From the NCBI GenBank assembly GCA_013001975.1, contig JABDKX010000122.1, forward strand, positions 1-40,724: DNA of 40,724 bases, in the 5' to 3' direction. Both the position numbers and the translations under genes were made by a program. The notes beneath the pieces are model-generated. The model had not been told where the DNA came from, made no database searches, and worked only from the letters and a program-made list of their open reading frames with translations. Origin of the DNA: Saprospiraceae bacterium. Its GTDB lineage: Bacteria; Bacteroidota; Bacteroidia; Chitinophagales; Saprospiraceae. Positions 8,929 through 16,216 of this stretch are shown in pieces (position 1 is the first letter of the stretch; each line of letters opens with the position of its first letter).

Positions 8929-9165
8929 TCTAAACCTCGACACAGCACAGAGTCAGGAAATATATTCTTAGGTTACCAAGCTGGTTATAATGAACCAGGA
9001 GATAACAAGTTATATATTGAAAACTCTAACAGCGCGACACCATTAATCTATGGAGAGTTTGATACGGACATACTTAAAATAAAGGGAGAACTTCAAGTGT
9101 CAACTGGAGATGTTTATATAGAAGATATAAACAATATGCAACTTGCCCTTAAGGCTTTTAAATAA
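8929..9165 (+). pseudogene. 3' remnant of a tail-fibre/adhesin-like surface protein gene
   Basis: From a stop at 8926 the frame is open to TAA at 9163-9165 and encodes about 78 residues with no start codon near the beginning. The text reads ESGNIFLGYQAGYNEPGDNK, then LYIENSNSATPLIYGEFDTD. This GYQAGYN...LYI.NS...PLIYG pattern is typical of the tail region of large Bacteroidota surface proteins that often carry an S74-type chaperone domain. Everything upstream is missing and the DNA before it (8760-8928) shows no coding signal. A good terminator follows at 9190-9226, as expected at the end of a real gene. I read it as the surviving 3' end of a deleted gene. Confidence 0.65.
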
Positions 9166-9189
9166 CCCCAATCTTTTACAATCAGATTT

Positions 9190-9226
9190 AAAGGCCAGGC
9201 TATAAATGTCTGGTCTTTAGTTTTTT
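9190..9226 (+). terminator. Rho-independent terminator after the gene remnant
   Basis: AAAGGCCAG (9190-9198) pairs with CTGGTCTTT (9210-9218), with one G-U pair, and a run of six T follows at 9221-9226. It lies 25 bases after the remnant's stop codon. Confidence 0.7.
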
Positions 9227-9301
9227 AATGATTTCGGCGTCGAATTAATACGAGCGGTGTATGTCCTCAATTTGGCTACTTTGTTAAATATGCAACCCTA
9301 T

Positions 9302-9336
9302 AAAAAAAGCCACAGTACTTAATACTGCAGCTTTTT
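9302..9336 (-). terminator. Terminator of tRNA-Cys
   Basis: The minus-strand hairpin is built from AAAAAGC (9304-9310) with GCTTTTT (9330-9336) and CAGTA (9313-9317) with TACTG (9323-9327), with a small internal mismatch. The A-run at 9302-9308 is the U-run of the tRNA transcript. It could work in both directions. Confidence 0.7.
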
Positions 9337-9340
9337 GTTG

Positions 9341-9411
9341 AGGTCGCGACCAGATTCGAACTGGTGTACAAGGTTTTGCAGACCTCTGCCTAACCGCTCG
9401 GCCACGCGACC
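9341..9411 (-). tRNA. tRNA-Cys (GCA anticodon)
   Basis: The 71-base gene folds into a full cloverleaf. The acceptor stem GGTCGCG/CGCGACC closes it, and the T arm shows CCAG-TTCGAAT-CTGG. The anticodon stem-loop GAGGT-CTGCAAA-ACCTT places GCA as the anticodon (plus-strand bases 9377-9379). The discriminator is U73, which is the identity base expected for tRNA-Cys. CCA is not encoded (the next bases read CAA). A terminator follows directly and a -7 box lies just upstream, so it appears to be transcribed alone. Confidence 0.95.
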
Positions 9412-9425
9412 AATTTTTCGGAAGG

Positions 9426-9433
9426 CAAATATA
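9426..9433 (-). promoter_or_regulatory. -7 box of tRNA-Cys
   Basis: On the minus strand the bases read TATATTTG, matching TAnnTTTG. It ends 14 bases before the tRNA 5' end, a sensible distance for a short leader. A -33 element is not evident. Confidence 0.5.
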
Positions 9434-9567
9434 AAGTAAAATTTATTCACTTTCATGGTTTTCTACTTCATGTCTTTAATTAGACACATATCTTCTGTGT
9501 TAGAAATTATAATGATAATTCGAGTTACTTATAAATCAGGTATTTATACATTTAATTACCTTTCTAT

Positions 9568-9575
9568 TAGATTTG
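9568..9575 (+). promoter_or_regulatory. -7 box before the acetyltransferase operon
   Basis: TAGATTTG matches TAnnTTTG and lies 39 bases before the ATG at 9615. Confidence 0.4.
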
Positions 9576-9614
9576 AAAGATTAAACTTCGAAAACTATAT
9601 ACAACACATTTATA

Positions 9615-10055
9615 ATGAACTCCTTTTTCATTTATAACGCTAAGAAAGAAGACTTATCATGGGTTAATTCCCAATATGCTTCCATCGGTTTCTTACCATC
9701 ATCGATAGAAAACGAAACGATCGATATTGCAGAATACAATGGACAAAAATGTGGACTGGGACGATTAATATATATAGATGACAACAATGTTGAGTTGAGT
9801 GGTATTTATGTTTTAGAAAATTATAGAAAGCAAGGGATTGCTCAAAATATCATTCGATTTTTACTTAAAGATTTTCAACAAACAAATAAAACCATTTGGT
9901 GTCTTCCTTTTAAATTCCTTACACCTTTTTACGAATCATTTGGGCTAGCACAAGTTAATGAAGTAACAACTATTCCTAAGTCAATCGCAAAAAAACGAGA
10001 TTGGTGTCATGAAAACTATGAAACTGAAGTTGTACTTTTATACAAACACATTTAA
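9615..10055 (+). CDS. GNAT-family N-acetyltransferase
   Basis: The 146-residue protein has the GNAT fold signature. Motif A reads LSGIYVLENYRKQGIAQNII near residues 61-80, with the acetyl-CoA pyrophosphate loop RKQGIA. A later segment FLTPFYESFGL corresponds to the family's motif B. It should transfer an acetyl group from acetyl-CoA to an amine; the substrate is not predictable. The following TfoX-like gene begins two bases after its stop, so the two are almost certainly cotranscribed. Confidence 0.85.
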   Translation: MNSFFIYNAKKEDLSWVNSQYASIGFLPSSIENETIDIAEYNGQKCGLGRLIYIDDNNVELSGIYVLENYRKQGIAQNIIRFLLKDFQQTNKTIWCLPFKFLTPFYESFGLAQVNEVTTIPKSIAKKRDWCHENYETEVVLLYKHI

Positions 10056-10057
10056 AG

Positions 10058-10390
10058 GTGAAAACGATTTACGATGAAAACTTAAAACGATACGACAGCA
10101 TCGCAGACCTCTGTCCTCGATTTGATCGAAAGGGAAAAACAATGCCTTATACTTCTGCGAACGGATATATGTTTTCTTTGCTTAACAAAGCTGGAGAGTT
10201 GGGTTTTCGATTTTCAAAAGAAGACCAAGAAGCCTTTGTAAAAAAGTACAATACAACCTTTTTTAAGTCTTACGGAGCTACGATGAAAGGGTATGTTTTG
10301 ATTCCGGAGAAAATGTTTGACAACAAGAAAAATCTTGCTAAGCTTTTAAATAAAAGTTACGACTATGTCATGTCTTTGGAGCCAAAGTAG
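10058..10390 (+). CDS. TfoX/Sxy N-terminal-domain-like protein
   Basis: This 110-residue protein starts with GTG two bases after the acetyltransferase stop; an internal ATG further on would remove conserved sequence. The C-terminal half, FKSYGATMKGYVLIPEKMFD followed by a helix ending in YDYVMSLEPK, matches the pattern of small TfoX N-domain proteins (MKG.V.IP, then AFA.SLPPK). The YTSANGYMFSLLNKAGELGFRFS segment fits the preceding beta strands. In Gammaproteobacteria TfoX controls competence, but the short single-domain versions elsewhere have no settled role. No DNA-binding domain is visible here. Confidence 0.65.
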   Translation: MKTIYDENLKRYDSIADLCPRFDRKGKTMPYTSANGYMFSLLNKAGELGFRFSKEDQEAFVKKYNTTFFKSYGATMKGYVLIPEKMFDNKKNLAKLLNKSYDYVMSLEPK

Positions 10391-10471
10391 GGGTAACGGT
10401 TATTGACTATTCTACTCTTAAATAGTATAAAGTGTTATTTTAGTATACCCCATTTTAACAAAACAAAACCT

Positions 10472-12121
10472 ATGTACCCTAAAAAAAACAAGCTCCCTTT
10501 CGATCCACAAAAAAGTGTTGATTGGTACGACCCTCGCCAATTAGCAAAAACAGGCATAAAGTTTTTAATCTCAACCACGCTTGGAAACTTTGCAGATAAA
10601 AGAGAAATGCAGGCTGCCCTTGATCGAGAAAATGAAAAGCTGCCATATGATTATTCCAACAAAAAAGAAAACTTATGGGTTGATTATATTTCTGACTTGG
10701 GAGATGGTTTTGATGCAACCTATACGATGGCTGTTGAACTTTCCAAACGAGAATTAAGCTTTGAAAACCACAAAACAACACAAGGGAAAATTCTAATCAT
10801 GGGTGGCGATCAAGTTTACCCAGCACCCGATAGGAAAGAATACGACAACAGACTGGCAGGTCCATATGAGACGGCAAACCCATTACGAAAGGGGAAGAAA
10901 AAAAACAGGCCACTTCTTTTTGCTATTCCTGGAAACCATGATTGGTACGATGGGTTAACCAACTTTTTAAAACGGTTTTGTCAAAAAAGACTTTTAGGAA
11001 ATTGGGTGACGGATCAACGCAGAAGCTATTTTGCATTAAAGCTTTCTTCAAAGGTGTGGTTGTTTGGAATCGATATTCAACTTAATTCGGATATTGATAT
11101 TCATCAAATAAACTATTTCAAAAATATCATGGCGTGTTATTTTGAAAGTGGTTGTAAGATAATACTTTGTACTGCTGAACCATCATGGGTTTATAAAACC
11201 TCATACAATAAGAAGCGTTATCAAAATCTAAAATACTTTGAAGGCATCATTTGTAAAAGCTCAAAAGATGCAGAAGTTGTCATTACTCTTGCGGGAGACC
11301 TACATCATTATGCTAGGTATGAAAGTCAAACAGGAACTCAAAAAATCACCGCTGGTGGTGGTGGGGCTTTTATGCACCCGACACATCACCTTCCCGATTC
11401 AATTTCAAAGCTTGGGGATTCAGAAGATGAAACCTTTAATCTAAAAACTTGCTTCCCTTCTCATAAAGAATCCAAAAGGCTTTTATTCCGAAACCTAATT
11501 TTTCCGTTATCTAGTTGGAAGCTATCGATTCTCTTTGGTGTCTTATATTTTGTTTTTGGTTCATCATTAAATATTCACTTTAATTCAAATGCTGCCAACA
11601 TCACTTTTTTTGATTACTTCATTAAGTCAATATTAAATCCGACATCTGTTATTATTATAACGCTTTTATTGTTTTCACTTTTCGTGTTTTCAGATACCAA
11701 TCCATATAATCATAAATTTAAGTCACCTCTTATCTACAAGTTATTTGGATGTTTTCACGGTCTTATTCAGGTTTCTGCTCTTTTGGTTTCTTATTGGTAT
11801 ATCCGCTCCGTTCCTTCTTATTCATTGATACTGATGTTTCTTTGTGGCTGCATTTTGGCGGGCTCTATTTTAGGTGTCTATCTGATTTTATCAAGCTTGA
11901 TTCTAAAAAATCATGACAACGAAGCCTACTCCTCACTAAGGTGGAAAGGGTATAAAAATTTTATCCGACTACATATTACTTCATCTGAAATAACAATATT
12001 TCCAATTGGTGTTAGAGATGTTCCTGAGTGGAATCTTACAAATGGATCAGAGCTGCCTTTTAAATCATCTTTTGATGTTAAGAGCTTTCTTATTGAAGAT
12101 CCGATTGTAATTAAAATATGA
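10472..12121 (+). CDS. Membrane-anchored calcineurin-like metallophosphoesterase
   Basis: I place the start at the ATG at 10472 (549 residues); an ATG-less extension upstream to 10403 adds 23 unlikely residues. The catalytic half shows SDLGDGFD (74-81), GGDQVYP (111-117), GNHDWYD (154-160) and, later, LAGDLHHYARY, together the metal-binding pattern of calcineurin-like phosphoesterases. The usual DxH of the first motif is replaced by DLGD. After about residue 345 come roughly four to five hydrophobic segments (LSILFGVLYFVFGSS, VIIITLLLFSLFVFS, FHGLIQVSALLVSYWYI, LILMFLCGCILAGSILGVYLI) and a soluble tail. No signal peptide is present, so the phosphoesterase domain is probably cytoplasmic. The substrate is unknown. 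The small membrane protein downstream may belong to the same transcript. Confidence 0.85.
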   Translation: MYPKKNKLPFDPQKSVDWYDPRQLAKTGIKFLISTTLGNFADKREMQAALDRENEKLPYDYSNKKENLWVDYISDLGDGFDATYTMAVELSKRELSFENHKTTQGKILIMGGDQVYPAPDRKEYDNRLAGPYETANPLRKGKKKNRPLLFAIPGNHDWYDGLTNFLKRFCQKRLLGNWVTDQRRSYFALKLSSKVWLFGIDIQLNSDIDIHQINYFKNIMACYFESGCKIILCTAEPSWVYKTSYNKKRYQNLKYFEGIICKSSKDAEVVITLAGDLHHYARYESQTGTQKITAGGGGAFMHPTHHLPDSISKLGDSEDETFNLKTCFPSHKESKRLLFRNLIFPLSSWKLSILFGVLYFVFGSSLNIHFNSNAANITFFDYFIKSILNPTSVIIITLLLFSLFVFSDTNPYNHKFKSPLIYKLFGCFHGLIQVSALLVSYWYIRSVPSYSLILMFLCGCILAGSILGVYLILSSLILKNHDNEAYSSLRWKGYKNFIRLHITSSEITIFPIGVRDVPEWNLTNGSELPFKSSFDVKSFLIEDPIVIKI

Positions 12122-12140
12122 GATAAATAGTTGTTGTATT

Positions 12141-12350
12141 ATGAAAAAGGTTTTAAGGTTTATTTCAATGGTGATCTTCTTAAGTAGTTTTATGTTTTTA
12201 GTCTTGTTTTTATGGAACTTTTCTAATGTAGAAATATATACTAAAAAAGACTTAACATTAGATTTGATTCAAGCATTTGCTACAGGCTTAACTATTGAGA
12301 CAGGAATTGCTTTGTTTAATAAAAGACAAAATGCTAAAAATAAAAATTAG
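12141..12350 (+). CDS. Small membrane protein, unrecognised
   Basis: This 69-residue frame starts 19 bases after the phosphoesterase stop on the same strand. It has a basic N-terminus and a strong membrane segment (VIFLSSFMFLVLFLWNF, about 12-28). A weaker hydrophobic helix (DLIQAFATGLTIETGIALF) and a basic tail follow. Topology and spacing look like a real small membrane protein, possibly a partner of the phosphoesterase, but no family is recognisable. Confidence 0.5.
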   Translation: MKKVLRFISMVIFLSSFMFLVLFLWNFSNVEIYTKKDLTLDLIQAFATGLTIETGIALFNKRQNAKNKN

Positions 12351-12390
12351 GAAGTCATGATAATATTACGGCGGTCCACAAAAAAGAAAG

Positions 12391-12551
12391 GAAATAGTAT
12401 TTCTCTTCGCCATCGAACTGTTAGTTGTACGGTGTTTCTATGCCGTTCGTTTCGTTCATCTGTTAATCGAGGTTTGTAACCTCGATGCAATATGCTCTTA
12501 TAGATAATATTTGCCCTCCGAAGTTTCAACCAAGGAGGGCTTTAAACTTCG
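12391..12551. repeat. REP-like cluster of palindromes
   Basis: The gene-free stretch 12351-12755 holds several perfect hairpins close together: GAAAT/ATTTC (12391-12403), ATCGAGGTT/AACCTCGAT (12466-12486, 9 bp, 3-base loop), GCCCTCC/GGAGGGC (12513-12540) and CGAAGTTT/AAACTTCG (12519-12551). The last two are overlapping and mutually exclusive. The bases GTTCGTTTCGT at 12445-12455 are the reverse complement of ACGAAACGAAC at 4628-4638 in the other intergenic repeat block. This suggests a dispersed palindromic element; a structured small RNA is the alternative. Confidence 0.45.
12513..12543 (+). terminator. Possible terminator of the phosphoesterase transcript
   Basis: GCCCTCC and GGAGGGC form a perfect 7-bp GC-rich stem with a 14-base loop, followed only by TTT. 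The short T-run makes it a weak candidate. Confidence 0.35.
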
Positions 12552-12595
12552 AAAAATAATAAAAAAGCCCCGACAAACTAATTTGCCGAGGCTTT
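12551..12595 (-). terminator. Terminator beyond the displaced tRNA-Phe 3' end
   Basis: AAAGCCCCGACAAA (12564-12577) pairs with TTTGCCGAGGCTTT (12582-12595) over 14 positions with two mismatches. The A-rich tract at 12551-12563 gives the U-run on the minus strand. Its position directly next to a copy of the tRNA-Phe 3' end suggests it was the original tRNA-Phe terminator. It would now end the beta-helix operon. Confidence 0.65.
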
Positions 12596-12609
12596 AGTGG
12601 TACCTCCAG
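12592..12609 (-). repeat. 18-bp copy of tRNA-Phe 3' end (candidate distal att site)
   Basis: CTTTAGTGGTACCTCCAG is identical to 19699-19716, which covers the last 12 bases of the intact tRNA-Phe gene plus 6 bases of trailer. Both copies have the same orientation and each is followed by a minus-strand terminator hairpin. The rest of the tRNA is absent here. This is the arrangement left when an element integrates at a tRNA 3' end and displaces the original end. Confidence 0.6.
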
Positions 12610-12755
12610 TACTTGAAGGTGTCTCTTTATGTTGTTGAATAACAACCGTTTATGTTCCCATTTATATTTGGGTGCAAAAAGTGGTACACCTAAAAATGCT
12701 AAAGATGTATCCAAGTCCTGTCTTTAAGTGAAAGTATCTACTACTTATGTTTTAT

Positions 12756-13796
12756 TTAATTCGAGCAATTGATAAGATTATAATCCGCTCCATTACAAAC
12801 TGAATCGAAATGGGTAATTGTATTGGATGCACATATTAAGGCTTGGATGTCTCCTGAACTTAGACTAGATCCTGGTATTTCTAATATGACAAGACCATTA
12901 TTCATATTAGTATTCAGAATATTATTATTTAATAAAATATTTCCATTTGCATCTAAGTCTGTACGTATATACAAGGAAGGTTCACCATCAGGACAATCAT
13001 TACCATCTTGTTCAAGTGTAATATTATTTATTTCATTTAAATTACAATTGCCCTTCATTTTTAAAGTTATGGCTCCAGGCGATTTAAAATGAGAGATGTT
13101 ATTAAAGACGTTGTGATTGCTATCCATCATAGCTATGGCACTTGGATCATCGTCACTAGCATCACAGTCATCTTTAGTGGCTACGTTTCTAAACTCCAAA
13201 TCATTAAACTCATTGTTATGTCCATTGATTATAATGCCATTATCTAAACCATCAAATTTAACCATGTCAACAATGGCACTATCGTCATTCCCGCCTGAAA
13301 TTTCAAGACCTGTTGATGTTTGGTTTAATAGTGAATCTGGTTTAAAGTTAGTTCTTATAGTCAAATTAGATATTTCACAGCCATTACAATCTTCCATTTC
13401 AATGGCAGTATTTCCTGGGCTGCTTAGAGGATCAATACCGATCAGTGAAGTGGCAAAATGTGTGCCGCTTATTTTGCCATTATCTGACAACACAAACGTA
13501 TTATTATCTTTAAGTTTAATAAAAACATCTGCCGGCAATTTTAATTCTTGATCAGTACCAATATTAATCTCATTACAATTCATATCACCCTCCTTAATTC
13601 TTAAAGAATAATCAAAATCACTTTGGTTTTGGTCTAAGAATTTTTTAATTATACAAACGGTGCCATATTGATCAAGCTTTTGCTGTAATTCGCTACAAGA
13701 AATTTCATTCACACCAGGACTTAAAAAAATATATTGACTATAACAAATGGACAAATGAAAAGTCATTATTACTATAAATAAAGATTTTACATACAT
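12756..13796 (-). CDS. Secreted right-handed beta-helix protein (346 aa)
   Basis: A signal peptide (MYVKSLFIVIMTFHLSICYS) is followed by a run of short, Asn/Asp-rich repeats such as GCEISNLTIRTN, GNDDSAIVDMVKFDGLDNG and HNNEFNDLEFRNV. These are typical of parallel beta-helix (NosD/pectate-lyase-like) folds. No catalytic residues of a known lyase class can be picked out, and no type IX sorting domain is visible at the C-terminus (NGADYNLINCSN). It begins 12 bases after the preceding beta-helix gene and is the last gene of a three-gene operon. The function could be polysaccharide binding, degradation or adhesion. Confidence 0.75.
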   Translation of the reverse strand: MYVKSLFIVIMTFHLSICYSQYIFLSPGVNEISCSELQQKLDQYGTVCIIKKFLDQNQSDFDYSLRIKEGDMNCNEINIGTDQELKLPADVFIKLKDNNTFVLSDNGKISGTHFATSLIGIDPLSSPGNTAIEMEDCNGCEISNLTIRTNFKPDSLLNQTSTGLEISGGNDDSAIVDMVKFDGLDNGIIINGHNNEFNDLEFRNVATKDDCDASDDDPSAIAMMDSNHNVFNNISHFKSPGAITLKMKGNCNLNEINNITLEQDGNDCPDGEPSLYIRTDLDANGNILLNNNILNTNMNNGLVILEIPGSSLSSGDIQALICASNTITHFDSVCNGADYNLINCSN

Positions 13797-13808
13797 AACA
13801 AAAGGATT

Positions 13809-15584
13809 TTAATTTTGGATGTTCACTTCGATGGCTTTATTATATTCATCAGGACAATTTGGTATTATAATACCATTACGATTATAATTATTCTTAAAAG
13901 GAACAAAAAGCGGATCTGTAGGTAGTTCACACAAGTTGAGAACATTATTTACACCTACTGCATTTGCCATCAGTACTGGACTTCCACGATGTGCTCTATG
14001 TTCTTCATATCTACATTCTTCACAGTCTTCATTTGGGTCAGCCCTATCCATGCATAAATCCTCATCATCTTCTCTTGATCTAAGCTCTAATACATGCTTA
14101 ACTTGTGCTACACCGTTAATAATATAATTAATATTTGAAAAGGAATTATAAGTCGGTTTTTTAAAAAACATGGTATGTCCAGCTGATTCTAGACATGTGG
14201 CTTTATCTAATGTAATTTGTTCAAGTTCTGTGTTATGAATAAAAGTCTTATTAAAGATACTTATTGTACTTGTACTTTTTAAGAACATATCTGCATTGTT
14301 TTTGTCCAATTGCTTATCATCAGCTTTAAAGTTGACATATTCAGGGTTTCTATTTTGGTCAACCAAATAGCCTTTTAATCCGAAATAATTTAATCGATTT
14401 ACATTTTCACTGTTTAAAAAAACAGCATTATCGTCTAATTTCAATGTAGGATTTTCACATGCATTAAATAATGCCATAAATAATGATACATCATGGCTTT
14501 GATCAATATTCAGCAAATTATCAAGGCTAGTGTTAAATGCTTCTTGATCTTCTGCTCCATCTAAACTCAATATAATTTCTTGGGTATCAAATTCCACTCT
14601 TTTGTTTGGATCCGAAACAGTTATCGGTTGATCCCCTAGCATCGTTCCTGAATATCTATCATCAATAGAATTATCTATCCTGATACCGTATGCATTGGAG
14701 CAATCATCAAAATTTAATCCAGAAAACGCATTATCCGCACAACCCGATACCCACAGACCGTAAGCTTTGATACTATTAAATCGAACATCACTTAATGATA
14801 TGGCATTGGACCATCCTCTTGCATGAAAACCTACTGCAAATCCAGTTATATCAATGTTATGAATTTTTACATAAAAATTCGTAGAATAATCCCGTTGAGT
14901 CATCAACGATTCAAATGGATTATCCATATGAATGGCTCGATCATCTCTAGCTGATGCATTTGGACCATAAGGTGTAACATCATTATTATCTAAAACGATG
15001 TCCTTAATTTGAATCGATCGCACATTTCTTGCACTTTCAGATTTTATTTTAATCAAGCCATCATTCATAGAAACCTGTGTGGTAATTTTTCCACCTTCGA
15101 TTCCACTGTTGTCATCAATAAATGTTATGGCTGCATTATGTCCACTACCTCTATAGTTTAACTCTGAATCACTCAATAATTTTAATATTTTATTACCTCC
15201 CACTTTAATACCATTTACAAACGTAAACTCACCATCGAAACAAATAGTATTATAATGTCTATAAGCTTTTAATAAGTGATTAACGTTGGTCACGGTATTG
15301 ATTCTTTTATATTGAATCTGATTATTTATAATTTTACGTTTTAATACCTTAACAGTACTGTAACATTCTCCATTTATATAACTGACAAATTCATCTAAAT
15401 TACCAATGACACGAGAATTTGTTGTTACTTCTATTGGGGTTGGAGGAGGAAAGGGATCTAACCATTCTTCAGAACTGATAAGTATATCACAATCACAGGA
15501 ATTTTCAACACTCACTTCATTATAGTTCTGTGCATCCAAAGACGTTAGAAAAAGACATGTTATAATTATAAAAATGATTTTCAT
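13809..15584 (-). CDS. Secreted beta-helix protein (591 aa)
   Basis: The signal peptide reads MKIIFIIITCLFLTSLDAQ. The body carries beta-helix-like repeats, for instance NVRSIQIKDIVLDNNDVT, YVKIHNIDITGFAVGFHARG and WSNAISLSDVRFNSIKAYG at about residues 185-275, and a second helix-like stretch after about 370. The C-terminus lacks a clear type IX sorting domain. It resembles the 346-residue protein downstream in style and probably in fold, so the two may be distant paralogues. It lies 19 bases after the small sorting-domain protein and 12 bases before the shorter beta-helix gene, making a tight operon. The enzyme class, if any, is not recognisable. Confidence 0.75.
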   Translation of the reverse strand: MKIIFIIITCLFLTSLDAQNYNEVSVENSCDCDILISSEEWLDPFPPPTPIEVTTNSRVIGNLDEFVSYINGECYSTVKVLKRKIINNQIQYKRINTVTNVNHLLKAYRHYNTICFDGEFTFVNGIKVGGNKILKLLSDSELNYRGSGHNAAITFIDDNSGIEGGKITTQVSMNDGLIKIKSESARNVRSIQIKDIVLDNNDVTPYGPNASARDDRAIHMDNPFESLMTQRDYSTNFYVKIHNIDITGFAVGFHARGWSNAISLSDVRFNSIKAYGLWVSGCADNAFSGLNFDDCSNAYGIRIDNSIDDRYSGTMLGDQPITVSDPNKRVEFDTQEIILSLDGAEDQEAFNTSLDNLLNIDQSHDVSLFMALFNACENPTLKLDDNAVFLNSENVNRLNYFGLKGYLVDQNRNPEYVNFKADDKQLDKNNADMFLKSTSTISIFNKTFIHNTELEQITLDKATCLESAGHTMFFKKPTYNSFSNINYIINGVAQVKHVLELRSREDDEDLCMDRADPNEDCEECRYEEHRAHRGSPVLMANAVGVNNVLNLCELPTDPLFVPFKNNYNRNGIIIPNCPDEYNKAIEVNIQN

Positions 15585-15603
15585 ATCTATAAAAGTATTT
15601 AGG

Positions 15604-16119
15604 TTATTGAACTATAAAATTTGAATGGAAAATTTTTGAATCTGCATTAATGCTTAGGAAATAAATACCCGGAGCCAGTTGAGCTGTATTTATTTTAACC
15701 TCTCTCTCTTTTTTAATGCTATTAAAAAGAACCTTACCTTGTACATCTTGAATAAAAATCTGACAAGAATTAAACGGATGTTTAACTGTCAACTCATCTT
15801 GTACTGGGTTTGGAAATAATATAATGTCTTCCTTCTTAGAGTCATCTCTAGCATAATATTCAATGGGTGGTGCACAATCTATTAAAGTTTCAAATAAAGT
15901 CCTTCGCTGACCATCACCCAAATCTTCGTAGCAAATCCAAGTGCCTGTTTTGACAAACACATCAATTTCATTTAATTCATAACTGATACCGTCAGGGTCT
16001 TCCCAATATCTTGGATATTCGATAGGTGAAGGTAAATCAGGACAATCATAGCATTGTGCAACTAATGACATGGTAATGGTCACAAAGAACACTGACAAAA
16101 GGATTTTAATCTTTTTCAT
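15604..16119 (-). CDS. Small secreted protein with type IX sorting domain
   Basis: I choose the ATG at 16119 (171 residues) because the signal peptide MKKIKILLSVFFVTITMSLV begins there; an upstream in-frame ATG at 16149 adds ten residues before it. After cleavage comes a short Cys-containing segment (CYDCPDLPSPIEYPRYWEDP) of about 70 residues. A type A sorting domain follows: ILFPNPVQDELTVKH, then IFIQDVQGKVL and LAPGIYFLSINADSKIFHSN. It should be exported by the type IX system and anchored or released at the surface. It is the first gene of the beta-helix operon and divergent from the 474-residue protein. The passenger has no recognisable family. Confidence 0.8.
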   Translation of the reverse strand: MKKIKILLSVFFVTITMSLVAQCYDCPDLPSPIEYPRYWEDPDGISYELNEIDVFVKTGTWICYEDLGDGQRRTLFETLIDCAPPIEYYARDDSKKEDIILFPNPVQDELTVKHPFNSCQIFIQDVQGKVLFNSIKKEREVKINTAQLAPGIYFLSINADSKIFHSNFIVQ

Positions 16120-16216
16120 AGAAAAGTTGTTCTGTATTTTAAAAGACAAGAAAGTCTGAAGATTTTCTAATATCTTTACTAATGTATAAAATTATATTTT
16201 ATAATTCAACACTTAT

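Noticed and set aside
9455-9637. Plus-strand frame of 60 codons before the acetyltransferase
   Set aside because: It overlaps the acetyltransferase start and its promoter box and has no recognisable features.
12347-12529. Minus-strand frame of 60 codons with many Arg codons
   Set aside because: It lies entirely across the palindrome cluster; the Arg-rich reading comes from the repeats.
12599-12690. A second, complete tRNA gene at the left repeat
   Set aside because: Only the last 12 tRNA bases are matched. The T arm cannot pair well and no D arm or anticodon arm fits, so it is a tRNA-end fragment.
12526-12714. Minus-strand frame of 62 codons covering the left 18-bp repeat and the terminator
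   Set aside because: Its sequence is dictated by the tRNA-end copy and the hairpin, and it shows no domain, signal or codon pattern of a protein gene.
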